Positions 37,707 to 47,429 of a stretch of DNA of 64,000 nt are shown here, piece after piece. Position 1 is the first letter of the stretch; each line of letters begins with the position of its first letter. This stretch comes from Pseudomonas mendocina (lineage in GTDB: Bacteria; Pseudomonadota; Gammaproteobacteria; Pseudomonadales; Pseudomonadaceae). Both the position numbers and the translations under genes were made by a program. A model generated the notes under the pieces. The model saw nothing but the letters and a program-made list of their open reading frames with translations. It was not told the DNA's origin and did no database searches. The stretch lies in contig NZ_LR134290.1 in assembly GCF_900636545.1 (NCBI RefSeq), positions 1,240,001-1,304,000 of the forward strand, given 5' to 3'.

Positions 37707-38957
37707 TCAGTAATCGATAGGGTCGCGAATGATCGGGCAGGTCATGCAGTGACCGCCGCCACGACCGCGTCCCAGCTCGCTGGCGCTGATGGTGATGACC
37801 TCGACGCCGGCCTTGCGCAGCAAGGTATTGGTGTAGGTGTTGCGGTCGTAGCCGATGACCACGCCCGGCTCGAGGCAGACCACGTTGTTGCCGTCATCCC
37901 ATTGCTCGCGCTCGGCCTCGTAGGCATCGCCACCGGTTTCCACCACGCGCAGCTGCTTGAGGCCCAGGCATTCGGCGACCACATCGACGAATGGCTTTTC
38001 CTCGCGGCGCAAGTCGATGCCGCCGGGGCGGCTTTCATCTGGACGCAGGGTGAAGGGCACGATGCTGTTGGCCACTTCCGGGAAGATGGTCACCAGATCG
38101 CGGTCGCAGAAGCTGAACACCGTATCCAGGTGCATGGCCGCACGTGAGCGACCGAGGCCGGCGACCACCACCCGCTCGGCTGCGCCCTTGGCGAACAGGG
38201 TGCGTGCCAACTGGCCGATGGCCTGGTGCGAGGTGCGTTCGCCCATGCCGATCAGCACGGTGCCGTTGCCGATGGGCATCACGTCGCCGCCTTCCAGGGT
38301 GGCCGAGCCATGATCCTTGTCCGGGTCGCCGAACCAGATCTCGAAGGGCTCGTTGGCGAAGTCCGGGTGGAATGTGTAGATGGCGCTGGCGAGCAGGGTT
38401 TCCTGACGACGTGCCGGCCAGTACATCGGGTTGAGGGTGACGCCGCCATAGATCCAGCAGGTGGTGTCGCGAGTGAACTGGGTGTTGGGCAGCGGCGGGA
38501 AGATGAAGCTGGCTTCGCCCAGGTAGGCGTTGAACATCTTCGCCGCCTCGGAATCCTTGTGCTTGGCCAGGTCGGCGCCGGAAACGCCACCGATCAGGAA
38601 CTCGGCGATGCGCCGGGGCTCCAGGCTTTCGATGAAGGAACGCACTTCGTTCTGCAGGCCGGGGCCTACGCTGTTGGGGGTGATCTTGCGATCGAGAATC
38701 CACTTCAGTGCATTGGGATCGCTGACGGTCTCTTCCAGCAGATTGTGCATCTCCACGACTTCCACACCGCGTTCGCGCATCTTGGTCATGAAGTCGAAGT
38801 GATCGCGCTTGGCCTGCGATACCCATATCACGTCGTCGAACAGCAGTTCGTCGCAGTTGGCGGGAGTCAGGCGTAGATGGGCCAGGCCTGGTGAACAGAC
38901 CATTACCTTGTGCAGTTTGCCGGCTTCGGAATGAACGCCGAGGGCTTTCTTGGACAT
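37707..38957 (-). CDS. arcA: Arginine deiminase
   Basis: A 416-residue enzyme hydrolysing arginine to citrulline and ammonia. The catalytic Cys404 is in [10 protein letters not shown] near the C terminus; FTRDTTCWI and [10 protein letters not shown] carry the active-site Asp/Glu/His environment. The start at 38957 ([13 protein letters not shown]) has a GGAG ribosome-binding site and gives the family length; the frame is open upstream. Second gene of the operon, after the arcD antiporter. Confidence 0.97.
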   Translation of the reverse strand: MSKKALGVHSEAGKLHKVMVCSPGLAHLRLTPANCDELLFDDVIWVSQAKRDHFDFMTKMRERGVEVVEMHNLLEETVSDPNALKWILDRKITPNSVGPGLQNEVRSFIESLEPRRIAEFLIGGVSGADLAKHKDSEAAKMFNAYLGEASFIFPPLPNTQFTRDTTCWIYGGVTLNPMYWPARRQETLLASAIYTFHPDFANEPFEIWFGDPDKDHGSATLEGGDVMPIGNGTVLIGMGERTSHQAIGQLARTLFAKGAAERVVVAGLGRSRAAMHLDTVFSFCDRDLVTIFPEVANSIVPFTLRPDESRPGGIDLRREEKPFVDVVAECLGLKQLRVVETGGDAYEAEREQWDDGNNVVCLEPGVVIGYDRNTYTNTLLRKAGVEVITISASELGRGRGGGHCMTCPIIRDPIDY

Positions 38958-38996
38958 GTCGAACTCCTTCTCGTAGAGCGAGTTTTCAGGCTGACC

Positions 38997-39016
38997 AGCG
39001 GCCCGCGCGGGCCGCT
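38997..39016. promoter_or_regulatory. Perfect hairpin between arcD and arcA
   Basis: AGCGGCCCGCGCGGGCCGCT is a 20-base perfect palindrome in the arcD-arcA intercistronic region. In P. aeruginosa arc mRNA is processed between genes, and a structure like this could define a more stable arcABC transcript. That role is inference. Confidence 0.65.
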
Positions 39017-39031
39017 CCACGGCCAGCGGTG

Positions 39032-40459
39032 TTACAGACTCAGGAAGCCGTCATACAGCCCGTAGGCAGCAATGGCGGCACCGATCAGTACGGCGGCGAA
39101 AATCAGCTTTTCCAGGCCGGTGAACACGGGTTGCCCCAGTTCGCGTTTGGCCTTGGCGAAGAGAATCGCGCCAGGGGCATAGAGCAGCGCGGAGAGCAGC
39201 AGGTACTGGATACCGGCCGCGTATACCAGCCACACCGCGTAGAGGGTGGAAATCAGCGCGATCAGCAGGTCCTTGTTGCGCTCGCCGGCAGCCTTCTCGT
39301 AGGTCTCGCCGCGCACGGCCAGTAGCACCGCATAGGCGCTGGACCAGAAGTACGGCACCAGGATCATCGAGGTGGCCAGGTACAGCAGGCTCAGGTAGGT
39401 GGACGCGTTGAACAGGGTGATGATGAGGAACAGCTGGATCAGCCCGTTGGACAGCCACAGCGCATTGGCCGGAACGTGGTTGGCGTTCTCCTTGCGCAGG
39501 AACTCCGGCATGGTGTGGTCGCGGGCACTGGCGAAGAGAATCTCCGCGCACAGCAGGGTCCACGACAGCAACGCACCGGCTAGGGAGACGATCAGGCCGA
39601 TGGAGATCAGCTGTGCACCCCAGGGGCCGACCACGTGTTCCAGCACACCGGCCATGGACGGGTTCTTCAAACCGGCCAGTTCGGCCTGGGCGAGGATGCC
39701 CTGGCTGAGCACGTTGACCAGCACCAGCAGCAGGAGCACGCCGACGAAGCCAAGCACTGTGGCCTTGCCAACGTCGCTGCGTTTCTCGGCTCGGGCCGAA
39801 AAGATGCTTGCACCCTCGATGCCGATGAACACCCAGACGGTGACCAGCATCATGTTGCGTACCTGATCCATCACGCTACCCAACTCGCTGTTGCCGTGGC
39901 CCCAGAAGTCAGCGGTGTAGACGTCGAACTTGAAGGCGATGGCGGCGATGATGATGAACAGCGCGAGCGGAACCATCTTGGCGATGGTGGTGACGGTGTT
40001 GATGAACGCCGCCTCCTTGATCCCGCGCAGCACCAAGAAGTGCAGCAGCCATAGCAGCAGCGAGGCGCAGATCACCGCCGGCAGGGTATTGCCTTCACCG
40101 AAGACCGGAAAGAAGTAACCCAGGGTGGAGAACAGCAGCACCATGTAGCTGACGTTGCCGATCCACGCGCTGATCCAGTAGCCCCAGGCCGAAGAAAAGC
40201 CCATGTAGTCACCGAAACCAGCCTTGGCGTAGGCATACACCCCACCATCGAGTTCGGGCTTGCGATTGGCCAGGGTCTGGAATACGAACGCCAGGGTCAG
40301 CATGCCGACCCCGGTGATCAACCAGCCGATCAGGGTGGCGCCGGCGCTGGCGCTGGCCGCAATGTTTTGCGGAAGAGAGAAGATACCGCCGCCGACCATC
40401 GAGCCGACTACCAGTGCGATCAACGCGGCGAGGCGGAGTTTTTGGGTCGAGTCTGACAT
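39032..40459 (-). CDS. arcD: Arginine/ornithine antiporter
   Basis: A 475-residue APC-superfamily transporter with 12-13 membrane segments exchanging arginine for ornithine. N-terminal [23 protein letters not shown] and [20 protein letters not shown] are characteristic. First gene of arcDABC-DUF5064. The start at 40459 ([10 protein letters not shown]) has a near-ideal GGAGGTAATT site. An ANR-type box upstream predicts induction under oxygen limitation. Confidence 0.97.
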   Translation of the reverse strand: MSDSTQKLRLAALIALVVGSMVGGGIFSLPQNIAASASAGATLIGWLITGVGMLTLAFVFQTLANRKPELDGGVYAYAKAGFGDYMGFSSAWGYWISAWIGNVSYMVLLFSTLGYFFPVFGEGNTLPAVICASLLLWLLHFLVLRGIKEAAFINTVTTIAKMVPLALFIIIAAIAFKFDVYTADFWGHGNSELGSVMDQVRNMMLVTVWVFIGIEGASIFSARAEKRSDVGKATVLGFVGVLLLLVLVNVLSQGILAQAELAGLKNPSMAGVLEHVVGPWGAQLISIGLIVSLAGALLSWTLLCAEILFASARDHTMPEFLRKENANHVPANALWLSNGLIQLFLIITLFNASTYLSLLYLATSMILVPYFWSSAYAVLLAVRGETYEKAAGERNKDLLIALISTLYAVWLVYAAGIQYLLLSALLYAPGAILFAKAKRELGQPVFTGLEKLIFAAVLIGAAIAAYGLYDGFLSL

Positions 40460-40521
40460 CTCAATTACCTCCGTATCACAGGGAGACATAGGTATTGAGC
40501 GCGTTTGGCGAGCAGAACATC

Positions 40522-40535
40522 CTGACTTGAGTCAA
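40522..40535 (-). promoter_or_regulatory. Predicted ANR/FNR-type box upstream of arcD
   Basis: Minus strand TTGACTCAAGTCAG fits TTGAY-N4-RTCAA except for the final base. It lies 63-76 bases upstream of the arcD ATG; if centred at -41.5 the transcript would start near 40487, inside the remaining leader. ANR control of arcDABC is established in P. aeruginosa. Confidence 0.7.
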
Positions 40536-40835
40536 CAGTCAGGATTCGTCAACGCACATCCGTGTAGTAAGCGTTGTCGAGCACCTGATAAGCCTCAGGA
40601 CTGCAGCTCTGGCGGGCGCGGCAAGGCGACCGTCCTGACACCATAGTCCGAACTTTTCGTTACGCAATGATGGCCAGTTGAGATGAAATCAGTATGGGGA
40701 GGGAAATGGGCGGGGCGTTTGGCCCCGCTCGAAGCACCGGCCGGGTAGGCTGGCGCAGACCCTAAGGTCACGAGGAGATGGCACGGCGCTGGGCGGGTAG
40801 CCCCTGCAGGCAGGTGCGCCGTGTGGGTACAGCAT

Positions 40836-40868
40836 GCCGTAGAAAGCTTTCAGCCAGCTTTCCACGGC
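40836..40868 (-). terminator. Probable terminator after putA
   Basis: GCCGTAGAAAGC (40836-40847) pairs with GCTTTCCACGGC (40857-40868), one mismatch, 22 bases after the putA stop on the minus strand. Confidence 0.65.
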
Positions 40869-40889
40869 GTTGCCGCCATATGACGACTA

Positions 40890-43800
40890 TCAGCCGATGG
40901 TCATCAGACTGGCGTTGCCGCCGGCCGCTGCGGTGTTGACGCTCAAGGCGTGCTCGATCAGCAGGCGTTCCAGCGGGATGTCGGTCTCGCCCTTGTTCAG
41001 GCCGTGTACACCGACGATGGCACCCTTGCGCTGCGCGGCTTGCTCGCTGACTGCGCGCAACTGGTCGGAGTCGCCGTGGTGCAGAATGGCGTCCAGCTCC
41101 ACGTCGACGCTGTTCCAGTCGGCCACCAGTTGGATGTGCTTCTGCACTTCCTTCGGCAGCTCGCTGTACAGGGCGCGCTGGCTTTCCAGCCAGATCGCCT
41201 GGCTGCCGACTGCCAGGGTAGCAGCCAGTTGCGTCAGCAGGTCGCTGCGTTCGTCGGCCAGGTTCAGTACGTGCTCACGCGGCAGCAGGCTGTAGCTGTT
41301 GCGCTCGCCGGTCGGGCCGGTGAGGGCGTGGCTGCTGTAACTCTGCGACAGGCCGCGGTAGTGCTCGAACAGTGCGGCGACGGCCGGCTCCTGCTTGCCT
41401 GCCCACTCGGCGAAGGCGGCGCGTACATTGTCCAGCTCGGTCGGTGCTGGCAGTGCCTGCACTTCGGCCTGTTGCAGGTACTGGGCGACGGCCTCCTGCG
41501 GGCGGGTCGACAGCAGGCGATAGAGGTATAGCGGGCCGCCGGCTTTCGGGCCGGTGCCTGACAGGCCTTCACCACCGAACGGCTGCACGCCGACCACGGC
41601 GCCGACCATGTTGCGGTTGACGTACAGGTTGCCGACCTTGGCGGTGCCGACCACCTGGGCGATGGTCTCGTCGATGCGCGTGTGCACGCCGAGGGTCAGG
41701 CCGTAGCCGCTGTCGTTGATCTGCTGCAGCAGCTTGCCCAGATCGGCGCGCTGGTAGCGCACCACGTGCAGTACCGGACCGAAGATCTCGCGCTTCATTT
41801 CGTCGAAGCTGTCCAGCTCGATCAGGGTCGGCACGACGAAGGTGCCGCGCTTGATCTCGTCACCGTTGACGCGCGCCAGTTGAGTGACCTTGCGGCCTTT
41901 CTCGCGCAGCTTGGCAATATGGGTTTCGATGCCAGCCTTGGCTTCGGCGTCGATCACCGGGCCGATGTCGGTGTTCAGGCGCTCCGGGTTGCCGAGGCTG
42001 TATTCGGCCATGGCGCCCTTGAGCATGGTCAGCACGCGGTCGGCCACGTCGTCCTGCACGCACAGCACGCGCAGCGCCGAGCAGCGCTGGCCGGCGCTGT
42101 CGAAGGCGGAGGCGACCACGTCCATCACCACCTGCTCGGTCAGCGCCGAGGAATCGACGATCATGGCGTTGAGGCCGCCGGTTTCGGCGATCAGCGGAAT
42201 GGTCCGGCCCTGGGCATCCAGGCGACCGGCGATGTTGCGCTGGAGGATGCCGGCCACTTCGGTGGAGCCGGTGAACATCACGCCACGCACGCGCTCGTCA
42301 CCCACCAGGCGCGCACCAACGGTTTCGCCACGACCCGGCAGCAGTTGCACGGCGCCGGCCGGCACGCCGGCCTCGCGCAGGATGCGCACGGCCTGGGCGG
42401 CGATCAGCGGGGTCTGTTCGGCCGGCTTGGCCAGCACGGTGTTGCCGGCGGCCAGTGCGGCGCAGACCTGGCCGGTGAAGATTGCCAGGGGAAAGTTCCA
42501 CGGGCTGATGCACACCACCGGGCCCAGCGGGCGGTGGCTGTCGTTGCCGAAGCTGCGTGCCTGAATGGCGTAGTAGCGGAGGAAGTCCACCGCCTCGCGC
42601 ACTTCGGCGATGGCGTTGGCGAAGGTCTTGCCGGACTCGCGCACCAGCAGGCCCATCAGCTGTTGCAGCTCGGCTTCCATCAGGTCGGCGGCGCGTTCCA
42701 GCACGGCGGCGCGCTCGGCGGGCAGGGTGGACTGCCAGATCTGCCCACTGGCCAGGGCGCAGAGAATGGCGCTGTCGACGTCCTTGACGCTGGCTTCGCG
42801 CACATGGCCGACCAGGTCGCGATGATCGGCCGGGTTGCGCACCGGCTCCGGCTCGCCCGGATTGGCGCCATCGCAACCGAGCATCGGCTCGGCCAGGTAG
42901 CTGTGGTTGACGGTCGACAGCAGCGCCGAGGACAGCGAGCCGAGGCGGTGTTCGTTGGCCAGGTCGAGGCCGGCGGAGTTGACACGCTGCTTGCCGTACA
43001 GATCACGCGGCAGCGGGATGCGCGGGTGCGGCAGGCCGACGGTGCCTTCCTGCGCGGCCATCTGCTCGACCTGCTGCACCGGATCGAGTACGAGGTCTTT
43101 CAGCGAGATGCTGTGGTCGGCGATGCGGTTGACGAAGCTGGTGTTGGCGCCGTTTTCCAGCAGGCGACGTACCAGGTAGGCCAGCAGGGTTTCATGGCTG
43201 CCGACCGGGGCGTAGATGCGGCACGGGCGGTTCAGCTTGCCATCGGCGATCTTGCCGACCACTTGCTCGTACAGCGGCTCGCCCATGCCGTGCAGGCACT
43301 GGAACTCGTACTGGCCCGGGTAGTAGTTCTGCCCGGCCAGGTGATAGATGGCCGACAGCGAGTGGGCGTTGTGCGTGGCGAACTGCGGGTAGATGGCTTC
43401 CGGCGCGGCCAACAGTTTGCGCGCACAGGCGATGTAGGAGAGGTCGGTGTACGGCTTGCGGGTGTACACCGGGTAGCCTTCCAGGCCATTGACCTGGGCC
43501 AGCTTGATCTCGCTGTCCCAGTAGGCGCCTTTCACCAGGCGGATCATCAGGCGGTGGCGGCTGCGCTTGGCCAGGTCGATGACGTAGTCGATCACGTACG
43601 GGCAGCGCTTCTGGTAGGCCTGGATGACGAAGCCGATGCCGTTCCAGCCGGCCAGGCTCGGCGCGAAGCACAGGCGCTCGAGCAGATCCAGCGACAGCTC
43701 CAGGCGGTCGGCTTCCTCGGCGTCGATGTTGATGCCGATGTCGTACTGCTTGGCCAGTTGGGTCAGACCCAGCAGGGTCGGGTACAGCTCGTCCATTACG

Positions 43801-44825
43801 CGCTCGTACTGGGCGCGGCTGTAGCGGGGGTGCAGGGCGGACAGCTTGATCGAGATGCCCGGGCCTTCGTAGATGCCGCGACCGTGCGAGGCCTTGCCGA
43901 TGGCGTGGATGGCCTGCTCGTAGGAGGCCAGGTAACGCTTGGCGTCTTCTTCGGTCAGCGCGGCTTCACCGAGCATGTCGTAGGAATAGCGGAAGCCTTT
44001 GGCCTCCAGGTTGGATGCATTGGCCAGGGCTTCGGCGATGGTTTCGCCGGTGACGAACTGTTCGCCCATCAGGCGCATGGCCATGTCCACACCCTTGCGG
44101 ATGACCGGCTCGCCGCTCTTGCCGATGATGCGGTTGAGCGCCGAGGTCATGCCGGCTTCGGTGTGGGTCGACACCAGCTTGCCGGTGATCAGCAAGCCCC
44201 AGCTGGCCGCGTTGACGAACATCGACGGGCTCTGGCCGAGGTGCTGGCTCCAGTTGCCGTTGGCGATCTTGTCGCGAATCAGCGCGTCGCGGGTGGCCTT
44301 GTCGGGGATGCGCAGCAGGGCTTCGGCCAGGCACATCAGCGCCACGCCTTCCTGCGACGACAGCGAGAACTCCTGCAGCAGGCCCTGCACCAGCCCCTGA
44401 CGGCCGCTGGCGTTCTTCTGGTTGCGCAGCTTTTCGGCGATGCCCAGGGCCAGCTTCTGCGAGGCTTCGGCTTGCTCCGGGTTCAGGCGCGCCTGCTCCA
44501 GCAGCATCGGTACCACTTCGGTTTCCGGGCGGCGGTAGGCGCTGGTGATGGCGGCGCGCAGCACCGACTGCGGCAGGATGCTCTCGGCGAAATCCAGGAA
44601 TACCTGCAAGCCCTGCTCGGTCAGCGACTCCAGCGCCTCTTCACCGGCGGCAGCGGCCAGGCCGGCGTGCTCGGCGGGCGTCAGGCCACTCTCGACTTGC
44701 TCCAGATAATTGAAGATCGCCTGCTTGATCATCCAGTGCGGCGTGCGGTCGATCTGCGCGGCAGCCTTTTTCAGGCGTTCGCGGGTGGCATCGTCGAGTT
44801 TCACGCCAAGAGTGGTAGTAGCCAT
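40890..44825 (-). CDS. putA: Trifunctional proline utilisation protein PutA
   Basis: A 1311-residue fusion. N-terminal ribbon-helix-helix DNA-binding domain (residues 1-50, TTLGVKLDDATRERLKKAA), proline dehydrogenase barrel (about 130-560; YEGPGISIKLSALHPRYS, DAEEADRLELSL), and P5C dehydrogenase (about 640-1110; catalytic Glu in LIAETGGLNAM, Cys in SAGQRCSALRVL), with the usual C-terminal lid. It oxidises proline to glutamate at the membrane and represses its own gene when soluble. No putP is adjacent. GTTGCA-type repeats upstream fit autoregulation as in E. coli. Confidence 0.97.
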   Translation of the reverse strand: MATTTLGVKLDDATRERLKKAAAQIDRTPHWMIKQAIFNYLEQVESGLTPAEHAGLAAAAGEEALESLTEQGLQVFLDFAESILPQSVLRAAITSAYRRPETEVVPMLLEQARLNPEQAEASQKLALGIAEKLRNQKNASGRQGLVQGLLQEFSLSSQEGVALMCLAEALLRIPDKATRDALIRDKIANGNWSQHLGQSPSMFVNAASWGLLITGKLVSTHTEAGMTSALNRIIGKSGEPVIRKGVDMAMRLMGEQFVTGETIAEALANASNLEAKGFRYSYDMLGEAALTEEDAKRYLASYEQAIHAIGKASHGRGIYEGPGISIKLSALHPRYSRAQYERVMDELYPTLLGLTQLAKQYDIGINIDAEEADRLELSLDLLERLCFAPSLAGWNGIGFVIQAYQKRCPYVIDYVIDLAKRSRHRLMIRLVKGAYWDSEIKLAQVNGLEGYPVYTRKPYTDLSYIACARKLLAAPEAIYPQFATHNAHSLSAIYHLAGQNYYPGQYEFQCLHGMGEPLYEQVVGKIADGKLNRPCRIYAPVGSHETLLAYLVRRLLENGANTSFVNRIADHSISLKDLVLDPVQQVEQMAAQEGTVGLPHPRIPLPRDLYGKQRVNSAGLDLANEHRLGSLSSALLSTVNHSYLAEPMLGCDGANPGEPEPVRNPADHRDLVGHVREASVKDVDSAILCALASGQIWQSTLPAERAAVLERAADLMEAELQQLMGLLVRESGKTFANAIAEVREAVDFLRYYAIQARSFGNDSHRPLGPVVCISPWNFPLAIFTGQVCAALAAGNTVLAKPAEQTPLIAAQAVRILREAGVPAGAVQLLPGRGETVGARLVGDERVRGVMFTGSTEVAGILQRNIAGRLDAQGRTIPLIAETGGLNAMIVDSSALTEQVVMDVVASAFDSAGQRCSALRVLCVQDDVADRVLTMLKGAMAEYSLGNPERLNTDIGPVIDAEAKAGIETHIAKLREKGRKVTQLARVNGDEIKRGTFVVPTLIELDSFDEMKREIFGPVLHVVRYQRADLGKLLQQINDSGYGLTLGVHTRIDETIAQVVGTAKVGNLYVNRNMVGAVVGVQPFGGEGLSGTGPKAGGPLYLYRLLSTRPQEAVAQYLQQAEVQALPAPTELDNVRAAFAEWAGKQEPAVAALFEHYRGLSQSYSSHALTGPTGERNSYSLLPREHVLNLADERSDLLTQLAATLAVGSQAIWLESQRALYSELPKEVQKHIQLVADWNSVDVELDAILHHGDSDQLRAVSEQAAQRKGAIVGVHGLNKGETDIPLERLLIEHALSVNTAAAGGNASLMTIG

Positions 44826-44861
44826 GGGGAGTCCTACTTATTGTCAGGTTATGCACGGTAG

Positions 44862-44881
44862 AAAATTGCCGAAGCAATTTT
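44862..44881 (-). promoter_or_regulatory. UUCG-capped hairpin in the putA leader
   Basis: AAAATTGC / GCAATTTT form a perfect 8-bp stem around CGAA; on the putA-sense strand the loop is TTCG, an extra-stable tetraloop. It lies ~40 bases upstream of the putA ATG and is followed by T residues on the sense strand, so it could act as an attenuator or protect the leader. Confidence 0.55.
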
Positions 44882-44971
44882 TGACGTCGCCCTGCGACGG
44901 CCCGAAGAGTTGCCGCCTTCGATGCGGGCAGCAAAAAAGCTGCGGGAGAGTAAACCCGTAAATATGTAGGG

Positions 44972-45133
44972 TGCAACTAGGTGCAACCAATAATTGTCGT
45001 GGGCCGACGAACGTCTAATCTCATGGCTCATGAACGCTGCCGCTAAAGCCCGGCGCCGCAGACAATAGGTCATGAGTAGCGCAAAGCGGGCTGAAACCGG
45101 TGGGGAGACTTTGTGGTGCAACCTTGGTGCTAC
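44972..45133. promoter_or_regulatory. Predicted PutA operators (GTTGCA-type sites)
   Basis: TGCAAC (reverse of GTTGCA) occurs at 44972-44977 and 44982-44987, ten bases apart, and at 45117-45122, with a near copy TGCTAC at 45128-45133. GTTGCA is the known core site of the E. coli PutA ribbon-helix-helix domain, which is present in this PutA. Confidence 0.6.
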
Positions 45134-45237
45134 CCGATCGTCGGCAAGGTATTGCCTTTTGATCAGGGTAGACCGCTGGAAAGGGGACGGTGGTGCGAGG
45201 TGACGGATTGCATGCGCCGGGTAGCGCCAGGCGCAGA

Positions 45238-45465
45238 TCAGTAGCGGCAGTCTTCGCCGATGCGTTGATAGATCAGAGTGTGCTGTTCGCCTTTGGAGTC
45301 CAGGTAGACCATTCGGGCTTCACCCGTTTCGCAGCCTTGCGGCAGGGTCTGGCTGATGATTCTGGCGATGTCCAGGTGCATCCCATAGTGGTAGTGCTCG
45401 GGTGTTTCGGCGTGTGCCAGGGTAGCGGTGCAGGCGAAAGCGAGTAGGCAGGCGATACGTTTCAT
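45238..45465 (-). CDS. DUF2790 small exported protein
   Basis: A 75-residue protein: signal peptide MKRIACLLAFACTATLAHA, then a mature part of ~55 residues with HYHYGMHLDIARI and two Cys (QGCETGEARMVYLD...GEDCRY) that probably form a disulfide. DUF2790 proteins are Pseudomonas-specific small periplasmic proteins of unknown function, often present in several copies per genome. Confidence 0.85.
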   Translation of the reverse strand: MKRIACLLAFACTATLAHAETPEHYHYGMHLDIARIISQTLPQGCETGEARMVYLDSKGEQHTLIYQRIGEDCRY

Positions 45466-45550
45466 GTTGGCCTCGATTGGGAGAAAAGGCCGTGTCAGCG
45501 GCCTCGGGGGCGCCAGTCAGGTGCTCGGCCGGCACCCGGTAAGCCTTGTT

Positions 45551-45733
45551 TCAGCCGTGATGATCGGTGCTCTGCGAGCCCGTGGTCTGCGCTTGCTGGG
45601 TGGTTGTGGTGTGCGGTTGTTGCTGGTGGGCCTGCTGATGGGCGACGAATGCAGCCGACTCTTCGGCAAGGCAGGCCTGGGCGGCCAGTAGAGTGGAGAG
45701 AGACAGGCCAGCAGCAGTGATGAGGTTCTTCAT
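45551..45733 (-). CDS. Small exported Gln/His/Thr-rich protein
   Basis: A 60-residue protein with a signal peptide (MKNLITAAGLSLSTLLAAQACLA) and a low-complexity mature part: HQQAHQQQPHTTTTQQAQTT. Good ribosome-binding site GAGAGGA. No family recognised. Just 85 bases separate it from the DUF2790 gene, so the two may be co-transcribed. The His-rich tail could bind metal; this is a guess. Confidence 0.65.
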   Translation of the reverse strand: MKNLITAAGLSLSTLLAAQACLAEESAAFVAHQQAHQQQPHTTTTQQAQTTGSQSTDHHG

Positions 45734-45821
45734 GGGGGATCCTCTCGGGATTCTTCGTGGGGTCGAAGTCATCCTAGTGAGGCATCGGGGTCGGAAAAAG
45801 AGCGTTGCGGGTGAATGACTC

Positions 45822-46778
45822 TTACTTCTCGCGCAACAATTTATCGGGCGTCGCCCAGTATCGCGTGTCGTCCAATACCGCTTCGTCAGCGCGCAGCAGC
45901 GGTGGCAGTTCGGCCTTGAGAAAGTCCACCCAAGTGCGCGTCTTGGCATCGAGAAAGCGACGCGACGGATACATCGCATAGATGTTCAGGGCGCGCAGGC
46001 GGTGCTGCGGCAGGATACGCAGCAGTCGCCCCTCGCGCAGCGGCTGACTGGCGACGAACGATGGCAGCAGGCAAAACCCCATGCCCGCCTGCGCTGCCTT
46101 GACCAGAGCCTCGGCGACGTTGACCTGAAAGCATTCGGCTGGCAAGGCATCCAGCTGCTCGTCACCGAAATCCCACTGGCCGCGGTACTGCGGGTCGGTC
46201 AGCCGCAGGTAGCGGTGTTGCTGCAGATCGCTCGGTCGTTGTGCGATGCCGTGTTTGGCCAGGTAGCTGGGGGCGGCGCAGAGCACGCTGTACACCGGGC
46301 CGAGACGTTGTGCGACCAGTTGCGAATCCGGCAGGTCGCGGGCGAAGGCGACGGTCACGTCGTGGCCGTCTTCGAGAAGATCCGGCGTGCGTTGCGCCAG
46401 GGTGAGCTCGACCACCACCTGTGGATAACGCTCGGCGTAGCGGGCGATCAGTGGCGTCAGGTGCTGCAGGCCGAGGCCGGTCATGGTGTGTACGCGCAGG
46501 CGGCCACTGGGCGTGAGGTGGGCGCCGCGTGCTTCGGCATCGGCTTCGTCGATCTGGCCGAGAATCTGTCGGCTGCGTTCCAGATAGCGCTCGCCGGTTT
46601 CGGTCAGGGCCAGGCGGCGAGTGGTGCGCTGCAGCAGGCGCGCTTGCAGATGCTGCTCCAGATCGGCGATCAGGCGTGACACCTGAGCAGTCGACAGATC
46701 CAGCGCCTGAGCTGCTGCAGTGAAACTGCCGCGCTCGACCACCTGAATGAACACGCGCATCGCATGCAAGGTATCCAT
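45822..46778 (-). CDS. LysR-family regulator (CrgA/AphR-like subgroup)
   Basis: A 318-residue LysR protein with a typical N terminus (MDTLHAMRVFIQVVERGSFTAAAQALDLSTAQVSRLIADLE) and effector domain. The sequence LLQRTTRRLALTETG after the HTH is typical of the large subgroup of LysR proteins controlling a neighbouring oxidoreductase, but here no such gene adjoins divergently; argO begins downstream of its 5' end on the same strand. Target unknown. Confidence 0.88.
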   Translation of the reverse strand: MDTLHAMRVFIQVVERGSFTAAAQALDLSTAQVSRLIADLEQHLQARLLQRTTRRLALTETGERYLERSRQILGQIDEADAEARGAHLTPSGRLRVHTMTGLGLQHLTPLIARYAERYPQVVVELTLAQRTPDLLEDGHDVTVAFARDLPDSQLVAQRLGPVYSVLCAAPSYLAKHGIAQRPSDLQQHRYLRLTDPQYRGQWDFGDEQLDALPAECFQVNVAEALVKAAQAGMGFCLLPSFVASQPLREGRLLRILPQHRLRALNIYAMYPSRRFLDAKTRTWVDFLKAELPPLLRADEAVLDDTRYWATPDKLLREK

Positions 46779-46826
46779 TGTTGCTCCTGGCGTAAGAGGG
46801 TCTGACGCATTATGCGCGTCCTGCCG

Positions 46827-47429
46827 CTACAGCACGCCAAGGATCAACTGCGCCGCCACCGCGAACATCATCGCAGCCACACCCAGATCGATCAGGCGCC
46901 AGGTCAGCGGCTTCGCCAGCCACGGCGCCAGCCAGGCCGCACCAAGAGCCAGAGCGCTGAACCAGAGAAAGGACGCGCTGGCCGCTCCTGCCGCATAGGC
47001 GCCGGGCTCGGGTTGCTGAGCACCGAGCGAGCCGATCAGCAACACGGTATCCAGATAGACGTGCGGGTTGAGCAGGGTGACCGCCAGCGCTGCGAGCATC
47101 ACCGCGCGAAGCGAACGTGGTTCGCTGCCAGCCGCCTGCAGTGACTGTGGGCGGGCGGCGCGCAGCAGCGCCTGGCTGCCGTACCACATGAGGAAGGCAG
47201 CGCCGCCCCAGCGGGCGATTGCCAGCAGCGTCGGGCTCTGCGTCAGCAGTGTGGCGAGGCCGAACACGCCGGCCGCCACCAGTGCCGCGTCGCAGGCGAT
47301 GCACAGCGCGGCCACCGGCAGGTGGTGTTCGCGGCGCAGGCTTTGCGCCAGGACGAAGGCGTTCTGTGCGCCGATGGCCATGATCAGGCCGATGGCCACC
47401 AGCAGGCCGTTACTGTAGCTCTGCCACAT
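46827..47429 (-). CDS. argO: LysE-family basic amino acid exporter ArgO
   Basis: A 200-residue exporter with 5-6 membrane segments; the opening IGLIMAIGAQNAFVLAQSLRREH and TLLNPHVYLDTVLLIGSLG are the ArgO/LysE signatures. It expels arginine and/or lysine. The ATG overlaps the stop of the upstream ACT protein gene (ATGA). The divergent argP regulator gene, known to control argO in E. coli, lies 93 bases beyond that and carries a frameshift here. Confidence 0.92.
   Translation of the reverse strand: MWQSYSNGLLVAIGLIMAIGAQNAFVLAQSLRREHHLPVAALCIACDAALVAAGVFGLATLLTQSPTLLAIARWGGAAFLMWYGSQALLRAARPQSLQAAGSEPRSLRAVMLAALAVTLLNPHVYLDTVLLIGSLGAQQPEPGAYAAGAASASFLWFSALALGAAWLAPWLAKPLTWRLIDLGVAAMMFAVAAQLILGVL

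Larger units (their letters stand above)
40460..40889. other. Intergenic region arcD / putA (430 bp)
   Basis: The left part is the arcD leader with the ANR-type box. The right part carries the putA terminator-like hairpin. The ~300 bases between hold no gene I can support. Confidence 0.6.
44826..45237. other. putA upstream region (412 bp), no gene seen
   Basis: Contains the putA leader hairpin (44862-44881) and the GTTGCA-type sites. The interval between the two site pairs probably holds the putA promoter. I see no gene. Confidence 0.6.

Noticed and set aside
41682..44861. Very long open frame on the plus strand opposite putA (about 1059 codons)
   Set aside because: It is the antisense shadow of a high-GC gene with a full set of PutA motifs on the minus strand; its translation is low-complexity Gly/Ala/His/Gln-rich with no domain.
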